From positions 9,121,501 to 9,185,500 of the forward strand of contig OY821745.1 in assembly GCA_963682055.1 (NCBI GenBank): a stretch of 64,000 nucleotides of DNA, given 5' to 3'. Shown here one piece after another: positions 12,918 to 22,023 of the stretch. How positions within the stretch are numbered: position 1 is the first letter of the stretch; each line of letters opens with the position of its first letter. A program made the translations under genes and the position numbers. The notes under the pieces are model-generated. The model was not told the DNA's origin and did not search any database. It saw only the letters and a list, made by a program, of their open reading frames with translations. Source of the stretch: Primula veris. Its lineage: Eukaryota > Streptophyta > Magnoliopsida > Ericales > Primulaceae.

Positions 12918-14234
12918 CTAGTCGCGGTGGGAAGTCGCATCATCTTCGTCGTCGTCGTCGTCATTGGGAAAGAATTCATGAAATTGTGCCCTTTGCTCGG
13001 CGCTTTCACGATCAAGTCGGTCTAGCTCTTCTTGTCCCGGGTTCAAAAATCGAAACATGCGACGAGTCGTTTGCGCATTATGGTATTGGTTGATGTAGAG
13101 AGAGTCGTAGAATTTGTCGGAGCGCGGGATACGAGAAGAAGATCCCACTAGAGCTTTTCCTTGTCGTCGAGAGGGACGAGAGGATGTAGGGATATCGACG
13201 GGGGGGATGGAATCGGAGGATATAGCGACGTCCTCATTAGAAGCACGCGGTGTGGCCTTGGGGCCGACATACTCTTCCTCTTCGGGGGAAAGAGGGGTAT
13301 AGCCGGGGCCGGACACCCGTTTGCCGGACCAAGTTATGGACTTGTCGGCATTATGGAATTTGATGGACATTTGAGAAAGGTAGGAAGTATCCCAAACATG
13401 TTTGTCCTTATTCTTGAACAACGTTCCACCGGGAACGAGATTAAGGTCCTTTAAGATGGCCGAAATCAAGGCACCGTAAGGTAGCCCATTCTTGGATTTC
13501 GTTTTGAGCGAATCCATCTTAAGGAAAATGAGAGTCGCGAAGTCAATCTTGACTTGGCGATGGATGCAACCTAAGAGAAAGATGTACTCATTCGTAACAT
13601 CGGTGAAATTTGAGGCATGAGGTAGGACGATATGAGATAGAATATGGTAGGCCATTTTATATTTGAAAAGAAGGCCATGAGCCTTGTTGGAGCGATTATT
13701 ATGGAGGGGATGAAAAATTTCATCTTTGAGATCGTTAAAGTGATCGATCTCGAGAAATTCACACATTTCTTCATTGGACTCATAAATGCCATCGTTTCCT
13801 AGGCGTAATAAATTTCGTAGACGATCTAAACCGTAAACGAAAGGTTGTCCGTTAAATGATGAACGCAAGCGAAGTGCGCCATCATCCCTATCGAGAGCGA
13901 GGTTGTAATAGAATTCATAAACATTTTCGATGAAAAATGGCTCTTTGAGGGTTAGAATGGTTTCGAGATTTTGAAAGCTTAGGCTTTGCATAACTAATGG
14001 AAAGCGTTCCGTGAATAGAGACATATTGAGAGTAAAATTTGACAATATACCTCTTTTGGCTATAGTAGCCGGATAGAGAGGCGGAAGAGGGCCGGAAGAG
14101 GCACCGGGGCCCGATGGAGGAGCGGAGGAGGAAGATCCGGTTCGGCGACCGCGAGGAATACGGGAACGAGGGGACGGAGGCACGTAGGCTTCGTCATTTT
14201 CATCCACGAGAGAAGTTCTTTTCGTGCGAACCAT
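12918..14234 (-). CDS. Additional frame downstream of pol, plant-transposon-protein-like (438 aa)
   Basis: The start chosen is the ATG at 14234 (MVRTKRTSLVDENDEAYVPP). The frame is open upstream to an ATG at 14348, but the extra 38 residues are low-complexity (SISPPPPKSPIFS) and more likely leader. The central part (TLKEPFFIENVYEFYYNL, FNGQPFVYGLDRLRNLLRL) resembles the 'putative plant transposon protein' domain (Pfam Transposase_32 type) found as an extra frame in many plant LTR elements. The C-terminus is Ser/Pro-rich and ends in an Asp/Glu run. No signal peptide or clear membrane segment is seen, so I do not call it envelope-like. Position between pol and the 3' LTR, same strand. Function unknown. 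Confidence 0.75.
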   Translation of the reverse strand: MVRTKRTSLVDENDEAYVPPSPRSRIPRGRRTGSSSSAPPSGPGASSGPLPPLYPATIAKRGILSNFTLNMSLFTERFPLVMQSLSFQNLETILTLKEPFFIENVYEFYYNLALDRDDGALRLRSSFNGQPFVYGLDRLRNLLRLGNDGIYESNEEMCEFLEIDHFNDLKDEIFHPLHNNRSNKAHGLLFKYKMAYHILSHIVLPHASNFTDVTNEYIFLLGCIHRQVKIDFATLIFLKMDSLKTKSKNGLPYGALISAILKDLNLVPGGTLFKNKDKHVWDTSYLSQMSIKFHNADKSITWSGKRVSGPGYTPLSPEEEEYVGPKATPRASNEDVAISSDSIPPVDIPTSSRPSRRQGKALVGSSSRIPRSDKFYDSLYINQYHNAQTTRRMFRFLNPGQEELDRLDRESAEQRAQFHEFFPNDDDDDEDDATSHRD

Positions 14235-14344
14235 AGTGAAAATGGAAAATATGGGTGATTTTGGAGGAGGAGGCGAAATTGAGAGAGAGAATTTTGAAGA
14301 GTGTAAAGAAATTAGGGTTTTGAAAAGAGTTTTAACACTGAAAA

Positions 14345-14500
14345 TCACAAAAACGATCGGTCGTTTTTGTGAGACGATCGATCGAAAAAGATCTGAATTC
14401 TTCCAGAGAGTAAGACTAAAAAACGATCGGTCGTTTTGTGGAACGATCGGTCGTCTGTAGCAAAACGAGCGGTCGTTTTATCTGACGATCGATCGACTGT
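14345..14500. repeat. Cluster of CGATCGGTCG palindromes between pol and the extra frame
   Basis: At least six copies of the near-palindrome AACGATCGGTCGTTTT or close variants (GACGATCGATCG, ACGAGCGGTCGT). The same motif is clustered inside both LTRs. Palindrome clusters in non-coding parts are described for Sireviruses; this exact motif is not one I recognise. Confidence 0.8.
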
Positions 14501-14606
14501 AAATGAGGTACAGAACAGAAAATTTTGGCACATTTCGACACAGATTTGGCAAGAAACAATAGCAAAAATACTGAAATATATGAAATTAATCAAATATATG
14601 TATATT

Positions 14607-17600
14607 TCACACATCAAACATGCCTAACTCTCGTCGAATAAAGCAAAATTGTTCCTCATTAAGGGGTTTTGTGAAAATATCGGCTAATTGCCTATCCGTA
14701 CTTATATATTCAAGAGTAATATCCCCTTTTTGGACATGATCCCGTAAAAAGTGATGACGTAAATTAATATGTTTAGTGCGAGAGTGTTGGATCGGATTTT
14801 TCGAAAGGTTTATAGCACTAGTATTATCACACAATATAGGTACACTATTAAAAGATAATTCAAAGTCGTTTAGTTGTTGACGCATCCAAAGGATTTGTGC
14901 GCAACAACTACCCGCGGCGACGTATTCCGCCTCCGCCGTGGAAAGCGCAACCGAGTTTTGTTTCTTGCTATGCCAAGAAACTAAAGCGTTTCCTAAGAAA
15001 TGGCAAGTGCCACTTGTACTCTTTCTATCTAATCGACAACCGGCAAAGTCGGCGTCGGAATAGCCAAGCAATTCAAAAGAAGTATCATGAGGATAAAATA
15101 ATCCTAAATTGCAAGTACCTACAAGATATCTAAATATGCGCTTAACGGCTATAACATGCGATTCTTTAGGGCAAGATTGATACCTAGCACACAAGCAAAC
15201 ACTAAACATGATATCGGGTCTACTTGCGGTTAAATATAGGAGGGATCCAATCATACCTCTATAGAGCTTTTGGTCCACGCTTTTACCCGATTCATCCTTG
15301 TCTAGTTTTGTTGCCGGACTCATCGGAGTTCCTAGCGGCTTTGCATCGCTCATGTTGAATCGTTTGAGCAAGTCCCTCGTGTATTTGGCTTGATTGACGA
15401 AAATTCCGTCCTTTGTTTGTTTGATTTGCAACCCAAGGAAGTAGGTGAGTTCACCCATCATGCTCATCTCGAATTCACCTTGCATACACTTAGAAAACTC
15501 CTCGCACATGCGAGCATTAGTAGCACCGAATATAATATCATCAACATAAATTTGAATTAAAAGCATATCTTTTCCATCCTTTTTAATAAAAAGAGTAGTG
15601 TCTAAAGTACCACGAGAAAAACCCTTTTTGATCAAAAATTTACTAAGTCTTTCATACCAAGCCCGGGGTGCTTGTTTTAAACCATAAAGTGCTTTTCGAA
15701 GTTTGTACACATGATTAGGAAACTCGTGATTTTCAAAACCGGGTGGTTGTTTTACAAAAACTTCCTCATTAATAAAGCCGTTTAAAAATGCACTTTTAAC
15801 ATCCATTTGAAACAATTTAAAGCGTTTAAAAGAAGCATAAGCAAGTAACATTCTAATGGCTTCTAGTCTAGCTACGGGTGCGTAAGTTTCATCGAAATCG
15901 ATGCCCTCTTCTTGATTATACCCTTGAGCTACTAGTCTAGCCTTATTTCTAATAACTACCCCGGATTCATCCATCTTATTACGAAATATCCATTTCGTAC
16001 CTATAATGGTTTTCTCACGCGGTCTAGGTACTAAGGTCCATACGTTACTACGCTCGAATTGATTTAATTCGTCATGCATAGCTAATACCCAACTCTCATC
16101 GAGTTCCGCTTCATGAATGTTCTTGGGCTCTAATTGAGACAAGAATGCAAAATGATTAACTATATTTCTTAAAGAAGAACGTGTATGCACTCTTTCTCCC
16201 GGGTTACCCAAAATTAAATCTTGCGGATGGTGATTGGCATATCGCCATTCTTGAGGCAAATCCTCATGAATGTGTACACTAGATTCTAAGTCCTTTTGAA
16301 GTACATCTATAGTGACTTCATCAACTACGGGTTCAACCTCTATTCTAGGCGTAGACTCTAAGCTAGATGCAACATGATTGGAAGAAGATGCATTATGAAA
16401 AATATCATCATTAATATTATGAACAATTAAAGGCTTATCAAACGTCGGCAAATTCTCATCAAACGAGACATGTACCGATTCTTCCACCAATAAAGTTCTT
16501 TTATTAAAAATACGATAAGCTTTACTCGATATAGCATATCCAACGAAAATTCCTTCGTCGGACTTAGCATCGAATTTCCCTAGATTATCCTTACCATTAT
16601 TATGAACATAGCATTTACAACCAAATGCACGTAAATGAGAAATATTGGGCTTTCGCTCATTCCATAATTCGTAAGGTGTCTTTTTTAATATGGGCCTAAT
16701 TAAGGCTCTATTTAAAATATAACAAGCGGAATTTACGGCTTCGGCCCAAAAATACTTTGGCAAATTATTTTCGCAAAGCATGGTCCGTGCCATTTCCTCT
16801 AGGGTTCTATTCTTCCTCTCAACTACCCCATTTTGTTGGGGCGTACGAGGGGCCGAAAAATTATGATCAATACCATTTTCATCACAATAAGTTTGAAATG
16901 GAGTATTCTCAAATTCCTTACCATGATCGGTTCGGATACTTTTGATCATATAACCCTTTCGTGTTTGGAGCTTTTTGCAAATAATAGAGAATTCTCTAAA
17001 TGCTTCATGCTTATGAGTTAAAAACAAGACCCACGTAAAGCGACTAAAATCGTCAACCATGACGAAAGCATATGCACGCCCGCCAAGACTAAGTGTCCGG
17101 GAGGGGCCAACTAAGTCCATATGAATGAGCTCCAAACAACGAGTAGTAGATATAATATTTTTAGACTTAAAAGAAATCTTTGTTTGTTTGCCTAATTGGC
17201 AAGCGTGACAAAGTTTGTCCTTTATATAAGGAGTTTTTGGTAAACCTATTACCAAATCTTTACTAGAAAGTTTAGCAAGTAAATCAAGACTTGCATGACC
17301 AAGTCGTCTATGCCACAACCAACCATTGTCGTTGATAGTAACAAGACATTTGACTTCCTCATCCACCGAACTATTCAAATCAATCATATAGACATTATTT
17401 TGTCTTTGACCCATAAGAATAGTTTTATTATCCGAAATACAATGAATAATGCAATGCGATTTTTCAAAAATGACTTTGTGACCCAAATCACAAAGTTGAC
17501 TAATACTAAGCAAGTTATGTTTAAGACCATCAACAAGCAATACATTATCAATAACGACATTAGATGGTTTAGAGATACTACCAATACCAATGATCTTGCC

Positions 17601-17735
17601 CTTGCTATTATCCCCGAAGGTCACAAAACCTCCGTCTTTAGGTGCAAGAGTGGTGAATTTTGTTTTGTCTCCCGTCATATGTCTTGAGCATCCACTATCC
17701 AAGAACCACTTGTCCTCGTTGATTTTTGACCTCAA
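14607..17735 (-). CDS. pol: Pol polyprotein of the Sirevirus-like element (protease-integrase-RT-RNase H)
   Basis: Open frame of 1,042 codons in copia order. Aspartic protease DSG at 13-15. GAG-pre-integrase and zinc-binding HHCC (H142, H147, C176, C179). Integrase core D207, D270, E306 (TPQQNGVVERKNRTLEEM). Reverse transcriptase with QMDVKSAFLNG (D645) and YVDD at 730-733. RNase H with SDADF (D894, D896), STAEAEY and D970 (LCDNTSAI). No internal stop or lost catalytic residue, so it may be enzymatically competent. There is no ATG at the start: the first codon given is TTG after an upstream in-frame TAG at 17744-17742, and the first ATG falls inside the protease, so pol must be expressed with gag by frameshifting, readthrough or splicing. 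Confidence 0.94.
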   Translation of the reverse strand: MRSKINEDKWFLDSGCSRHMTGDKTKFTTLAPKDGGFVTFGDNSKGKIIGIGSISKPSNVVIDNVLLVDGLKHNLLSISQLCDLGHKVIFEKSHCIIHCISDNKTILMGQRQNNVYMIDLNSSVDEEVKCLVTINDNGWLWHRRLGHASLDLLAKLSSKDLVIGLPKTPYIKDKLCHACQLGKQTKISFKSKNIISTTRCLELIHMDLVGPSRTLSLGGRAYAFVMVDDFSRFTWVLFLTHKHEAFREFSIICKKLQTRKGYMIKSIRTDHGKEFENTPFQTYCDENGIDHNFSAPRTPQQNGVVERKNRTLEEMARTMLCENNLPKYFWAEAVNSACYILNRALIRPILKKTPYELWNERKPNISHLRAFGCKCYVHNNGKDNLGKFDAKSDEGIFVGYAISSKAYRIFNKRTLLVEESVHVSFDENLPTFDKPLIVHNINDDIFHNASSSNHVASSLESTPRIEVEPVVDEVTIDVLQKDLESSVHIHEDLPQEWRYANHHPQDLILGNPGERVHTRSSLRNIVNHFAFLSQLEPKNIHEAELDESWVLAMHDELNQFERSNVWTLVPRPREKTIIGTKWIFRNKMDESGVVIRNKARLVAQGYNQEEGIDFDETYAPVARLEAIRMLLAYASFKRFKLFQMDVKSAFLNGFINEEVFVKQPPGFENHEFPNHVYKLRKALYGLKQAPRAWYERLSKFLIKKGFSRGTLDTTLFIKKDGKDMLLIQIYVDDIIFGATNARMCEEFSKCMQGEFEMSMMGELTYFLGLQIKQTKDGIFVNQAKYTRDLLKRFNMSDAKPLGTPMSPATKLDKDESGKSVDQKLYRGMIGSLLYLTASRPDIMFSVCLCARYQSCPKESHVIAVKRIFRYLVGTCNLGLFYPHDTSFELLGYSDADFAGCRLDRKSTSGTCHFLGNALVSWHSKKQNSVALSTAEAEYVAAGSCCAQILWMRQQLNDFELSFNSVPILCDNTSAINLSKNPIQHSRTKHINLRHHFLRDHVQKGDITLEYISTDRQLADIFTKPLNEEQFCFIRRELGMFDV

Positions 17736-17757
17736 GCATACCTACAAGACAAAACGA

Positions 17758-19449
17758 TCATTGGTACCCTAATCCATTTTTGGGTCCTTGAGGGTTAGAG
17801 TCTCGACCCTTTGGAATCCAAACCAAATCATTTCTATTAACCTTATACCTATTAGGGCAATATATGTAATCTTCATAGTGATCACTACGGTTGCAAGTAA
17901 TACATTTAACATGCGATATAGGTTTAACAAAACGATTATAAACTAAGTTCCTTTTATACGAGTTGTTGTTATGAGAGTGATTTGGTCGTCTACTTTCATT
18001 TTTAGCCGTTTGTTTGGTGAATAAGTTTTTATGCTTAGACGCTAAGAGAGGGTTGTATCCTACACCGGTTTTATCATAAGCGCCTTGTTGAGAAGCTAAT
18101 ATAGTGCTTAGCATTTTACTACCTTTAGTGAACTTAGAGAGAGTGAGTTCGGCTCTATCCGCCTTTTCTTTACAAGAACTTAGGTCTTTAACTAACCTAT
18201 CATTTTCTAAGGTAAGTTCGGCATTTTTAGACGTGAGTGAGTCATTGGTTATAGCTAAGTTCTCTAGTTCGTCTTGTAAAGTAATTAACAATTTTCTAAA
18301 GGATTTGTTTTTACCTCTAGCCTTTTCTAAGGATTCTAACATATCATTTATATCAATTTCATCATCACTAGAAATAGAAGAGTTAGAGGAGTGAAAGCTT
18401 ACATCCTCGGTATCGTTTTCTCTAGCCATGAGACATAGGTTTGCGACTTCTTCATTGTCGCTATCGGAGCTATCATCATCGCTCCCCCATGCGGCCAAGA
18501 ATGCCTTCTTGTATTCTTTTTTCTTTCCGAACTTGTCCTTTTTCTTCAAGGGACATTCGTTTTGCATATGGCCGGGTTTGTGACATTTATAGCAAATGAT
18601 TTCGTCCTTCTTGTTCGATTTGTCGGAAGGCTCTCCTTTATACTCCTTTTTCCGGAATCGTTGTCCACCCTTCTTTTTCCAACTTAGGAATTTGTTGTAG
18701 CGTTTGGCGAAGAGTGCCATGTCGTCATCCTCACTCGAGGAATCATTGTCGCTATCTTCTTTTGTTGTGCTTTTGAAGGCGATGCCTTTCTTCTTTTTCG
18801 AGTCATCCTCATGCTTTCGAGTTGTCATATCTAGCTCATGGGTGCTCAAGGATCCTATGAGGTTGTCGAGAGAAAGTGTGTTCATATCCTTGGCTTCTTG
18901 TATAGCCGTCACTTTTGATTCCCACTTCCTCGGAAGGCTTCGTAGGATTTTCGTCACCATCTCCTTGCTAGAATATACCTTTTCAAGTCTTTTGAGATCA
19001 TTAGTAATCTTAGTAAAACGAGTGTACATAGAAGCAATAGACTCGTCATCATCGACTTTAAACAATTCATAATCATGAATAAGCATGCTAATCTTAGAGT
19101 CTTTAACTTGACTAGTTCCTTCGTGCATAATAGCTAGCTTATCCCACATTTGCTTAGCGGTGTCACAACCGGAAATCTTATCATATTCACTAGGCGAGAG
19201 CGCACAAGTGATAGAGGTCATGGCCCTACAATTTAGGGAAAACGCAAGGCGTTCATCGGTATCTAGTTCCTCTACAAGTTTATCTTCTCCATTTCTCCTA
19301 GGCGTTCTATAGCCTTTGCTAATACTTATCCATTGATCTATTTCATATCCACATAGAAAGTTTTTCATTAGGTCTCTCCAATAAGGATAGTTAGTGCCGT
19401 CAAAGAATGGGGGCCTTGTTATGGATTTAGAGTCGACGTATGAAGACAT
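17758..19449 (-). CDS. gag: Gag polyprotein of the Sirevirus-like element (563 aa)
   Basis: Structural protein that packages element RNA. The N-terminal retrotransposon Gag fold begins PPFFDGTNYPYWRDLMKNFL (residues 13-32) and continues through TAKQMWDKLAIMHEGTSQVK (98-116) and LRSLPRKWESKVTAI. A CCHC zinc knuckle (C286, C289, H294, C299) is intact. After it come an acidic stretch and a predicted coiled coil around residues 385-460 (LESLEKARGKNKSF, LTLENDRLVKDL); Sirevirus Gags are known for such a coiled coil. A degenerate second Cys-rich motif (CITCNRSDHY) lies near the C-terminus. The start ATG at 19449 is about 50 nt from the PBS. The frame closes at a TGA just before pol, which is in a different frame. 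Confidence 0.92.
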   Translation of the reverse strand: MSSYVDSKSITRPPFFDGTNYPYWRDLMKNFLCGYEIDQWISISKGYRTPRRNGEDKLVEELDTDERLAFSLNCRAMTSITCALSPSEYDKISGCDTAKQMWDKLAIMHEGTSQVKDSKISMLIHDYELFKVDDDESIASMYTRFTKITNDLKRLEKVYSSKEMVTKILRSLPRKWESKVTAIQEAKDMNTLSLDNLIGSLSTHELDMTTRKHEDDSKKKKGIAFKSTTKEDSDNDSSSEDDDMALFAKRYNKFLSWKKKGGQRFRKKEYKGEPSDKSNKKDEIICYKCHKPGHMQNECPLKKKDKFGKKKEYKKAFLAAWGSDDDSSDSDNEEVANLCLMARENDTEDVSFHSSNSSISSDDEIDINDMLESLEKARGKNKSFRKLLITLQDELENLAITNDSLTSKNAELTLENDRLVKDLSSCKEKADRAELTLSKFTKGSKMLSTILASQQGAYDKTGVGYNPLLASKHKNLFTKQTAKNESRRPNHSHNNNSYKRNLVYNRFVKPISHVKCITCNRSDHYEDYIYCPNRYKVNRNDLVWIPKGRDSNPQGPKNGLGYQ

Positions 19450-19501
19450 AGCGGATCTTTAAACTATAAAATCGTTAGATTTTTGTAAATAAAATAGCTA
19501 A

Positions 19502-19513
19502 GCTCTGATACCA
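19502..19513 (-). other. Primer binding site (initiator tRNA-Met)
   Basis: On minus, TGGTATCAGAGC lies two bases inside the 5' LTR. This is the standard plant copia PBS, complementary to the 3' end of initiator methionine tRNA, and it fixes the element's orientation. Confidence 0.93.
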
Positions 19514-19515
19514 AT

Positions 19516-20689
19516 TGTTGGTCCGTAGGAGTCTAAACCTTAGAGGGGGGGTGAATAAGGTTTTCGTACGTTTTTCGCGGAATTAAATCTATGGGTATTT
19601 AACTAAGTTAATTAGTAGATTTTATAACCTAAACTTTTTCGTTACCAAATTAACGCTAAATAATATAAACAAGCAATAAATATAAGCGATAAATAAATAC
19701 GTAAAGTAAAAGTTTAGGGAAAGAAATAACGCAAGATTTATAGAGGTTCGGCAAACCGCGCCTACGTCCTCTCCTCGGTATTTTCACTACCGAGTGTTTC
19801 ACTAAAAATCTTCGTTTCAAGGTTACACCTTAACGAGCTTAATCAACCGATTACGCTCCCCCTCACTATATGAGTATCCCGAATAAATGACCTAGAGCTT
19901 TTAAGCTACACTTGCTTAAAAGCCTCTACCCAATTCACTCGCTCACTAATGAGTTTATAAAATACTCTTTTACAAGTTTGATTTCGAATCACTCACTAAC
20001 AAATATTATCTCGATATTTATAAGATTACAAAGAGAATATAATCGAGAATATTTTTGATTACAAGTGAGAAATGAGTAGTATAAGCTTGAAGGATTTCTT
20101 AGTAAGAATTGCTTAAAAGTTGTAAATTGCTTGGGTTCTTTTCCTTCAAGGTTTTGGAGCTCTTTTGTAGGGTGAAAAGATGCAGCAATAAATTTCAGAC
20201 CGTTGCAGTTGTTGGCTGAATTGAATGCTGGTTAATGCAGTGGTTCGCCCCATTTTCAGGAATTGCTTAAAAGCTGGATTTTGAAATTTTACAGAAACGA
20301 TCGGTCGTTTCTGTAAAACGATCGGTCGACTTTTATCTTGGCTCACTGGAAGAAATACACTTAAAACGATCGGTCGTTTTAAGCCTGCGATCGGTCTTTT
20401 TGCGTTGAGCTCACTGGAAGAAAATTTCTCTGAAATGATCGATCGTTTAAGCAGTCGTTTTTGTTCTGGGCTTGTTTTCGGTTTTCTCGACAAACTTTGA
20501 AATCCCGTAACTAGTTCGTTTCAAATCCGATTTAGATTACGCTTGAACCATTGGCTTTGTAATTACGCAATATATCATTTTGAACCTTTAATACACTCGA
20601 TAAAAGATTAGTACACAAAACGAGCTTTTATCATGTTTTACAATTTTTGTTATCATTAAAATAATCGATTTGAAGAACATCGTTCAACA
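19516..20689 (-). repeat. 5' LTR of the Sirevirus-like element
   Basis: 1,174 bp copy of the LTR at 11213-12387. Differences found by eye are one base near 19765, two near 19808 and one missing base near 20395. Expected to hold the element promoter, reading on minus into gag. Confidence 0.95.
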
Positions 20690-21412
20690 TTTCTCATTAC
20701 TAAAAATCAGATATTTACTGTACCAAACTATAGTGCTGTTAACGATTTGGGTACCCATCTTTCAAATTTTCCAATGTAGATAACACACTATAATAACTTT
20801 TCAATTTAGGTATCACCGTCTAAATAAATCACGGAATCATGTCACGTGACATTTGATAAATATTAATTTGAGAGGTTAATTTGACAATTTTGCACAAAAA
20901 TATGTCATCCTATAAAAACGTTTTCCCCAATTTCACACATAACAAAAATTTGGATTATATGCTAATTTTTTTTTAGGATATTTCTTATAACAAAAAGACT
21001 TATTTTATATTTTTCCATTTCTTTATGGCAGTTGACATTGTCCGGACTACTGAATTTCGTAGACAAGTTATGGTCGAGTTGTGTGGATGAGAGGATAATA
21101 ATATTCACAACAAACCACAAGGAGAGATTGGACCCTGCTCTCTTGAGACTAGGTAGAATGGACATGCATATGCACAATGTCGTATCTCACTCCTCCATGT
21201 TTCGAGATCCTCCCTACTAATTACCTTGAAATAAGCAATCACTTTATGTTTGACGAAATAGAAAAGCTCATCACGGAGATGGTGGTCACCCCGCAGAGAT
21301 AGCAGAAGAACTTTTGAAAAGCGATGAAGTTGAAAAGTCCCTCACAAGAGTTGTTGAATTCTTAAAATTGAAGAAAAATGATAAGCAAGATGAGACGAAG
21401 GCAGGCGAATAG

Positions 21413-21836
21413 TTGGGTAATCGAGAAAAGACCTTTGCGATGAACTTATTGTTTTATGTTTTTTTCCTTTTTCCTCTATTTCATCGAGATTTATCTGGCT
21501 GTTTTTAATTCCAAATATATTGTGGGGTACTCGGAACTCCACTGTAGAAGTTTAACTTGAATTAGATCAGTTGAGGTGAAATTTCTTAAAGCCAATGAGT
21601 TTTGAAGCTCTCTCTTTTATACGATAAATGAGCGTGTTTTTCAAAAGGCTAGAAATTTAACTGGTGAAGTAAAATCAAACATTTCCAGTTGAAGATTTGT
21701 AAATAATACAATCAAATTTATGAAGTTTTTACTCTAGTGGCTTAACATAATCACGATCAACGTTATATGAAGGAGAGCTATTCTGAAAAACATGTAGCCT
21801 ATGCTAAACATCTGCACAAATACGGTAGTATATACA
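21413..21836. other. Intergenic, downstream of the AAA-ATPase pseudogene
   Basis: AT-rich; probably the old 3' UTR and flank. Nothing further recognised. Confidence 0.4.
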
Positions 21837-22023
21837 GGCGAGGTTTGTTTGAAGTATAGTATATTGGCGTATTATTTATAACTAGTGGTACGAGTGGGAT
21901 AAATAATACCACCATATATGTGTTAGTATTAGTTATACTCTCTTATTAGACTAACATGATATAAGTAGGATGTACAGTACTATTAATATTATATACTCTC
22001 TTATCCCGCAAACAAACATGCCC
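21837..22023. mobile_element. hAT-like MITE, 187 bp
   Basis: Ends are imperfect inverted repeats (GGCGAGGTTTGTTTG at left; ...CAAACAAACATGCCC at right). Flanks are an 8-bp direct repeat with one mismatch: TATATACA at 21829-21836 and TATATACC at 22024-22031. An 8-bp target duplication with short G-starting TIRs fits hAT-derived MITEs. No coding capacity. Confidence 0.7.

Larger units (their letters stand above)
11213..20689 (-). mobile_element. Full-length Ty1/copia LTR retrotransposon, Sirevirus-like
   Basis: 9,477 bp, bounded by the 5-bp target duplication tttct (11208-11212 and 20690-20694) and by LTRs of 1,175 and 1,174 bp starting TG and ending CA. Coding is on minus: gag 19449-17758, pol 17735-14607 (protease, integrase, reverse transcriptase, RNase H: copia order) and an additional frame 14234-12918 between pol and the 3' LTR. 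A tRNA-Met primer binding site abuts the 5' LTR and polypurine tracts lie at the 3' side. The Gag coiled coil after the zinc knuckle, the extra frame after pol, the multiple polypurine tracts and the LTR palindromes are known Sirevirus traits. I found only three substitutions and one 1-nt indel between the LTRs, so insertion is recent. It sits in the intron of the AAA-ATPase pseudogene, opposite to that gene. Confidence 0.95.
10182..21412 (+). pseudogene. AAA-ATPase (BCS1/AATP-like, HSR4/ASD type) pseudogene, interrupted by a retrotransposon
   Basis: Exon 1 (10182-10917) begins MPSTSSLLSIYTTF, the family's short N-terminal membrane segment, and continues with the AAA-associated domain (FEGIPLIWQMICRE, FDKKYKEIVLNFYLPYVLERS) to a Walker B segment LIEDIDCSIEFQNRQ near 10843-10890. 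Exon 2 (21032-21412) carries LTLSGLLNFVDKLWSSC, ERIIIFTTNHKERLDPALL and a C-terminal FLKLKKNDKQDETKAGE ending in TAG. Damage: an in-frame TAG at 10518, TAA at 10722, loss of the whole Walker A segment between ERS and the Walker B region (replaced by about 110 bp of duplicated filler), and at least two frameshifts in exon 2 near 21185 and 21290. The intron (10918-21031) holds the 9.5 kb retrotransposon. Family membership is secure; the gene is dead. Confidence 0.88.

Noticed and set aside
20146..20493. 115-codon minus frame with repeated RPIV in the 5' LTR (and an 89-codon copy at 11843-12112)
   Set aside because: Created by the CGATCGGTCG motif array inside the LTR; broken differently in the two LTRs.
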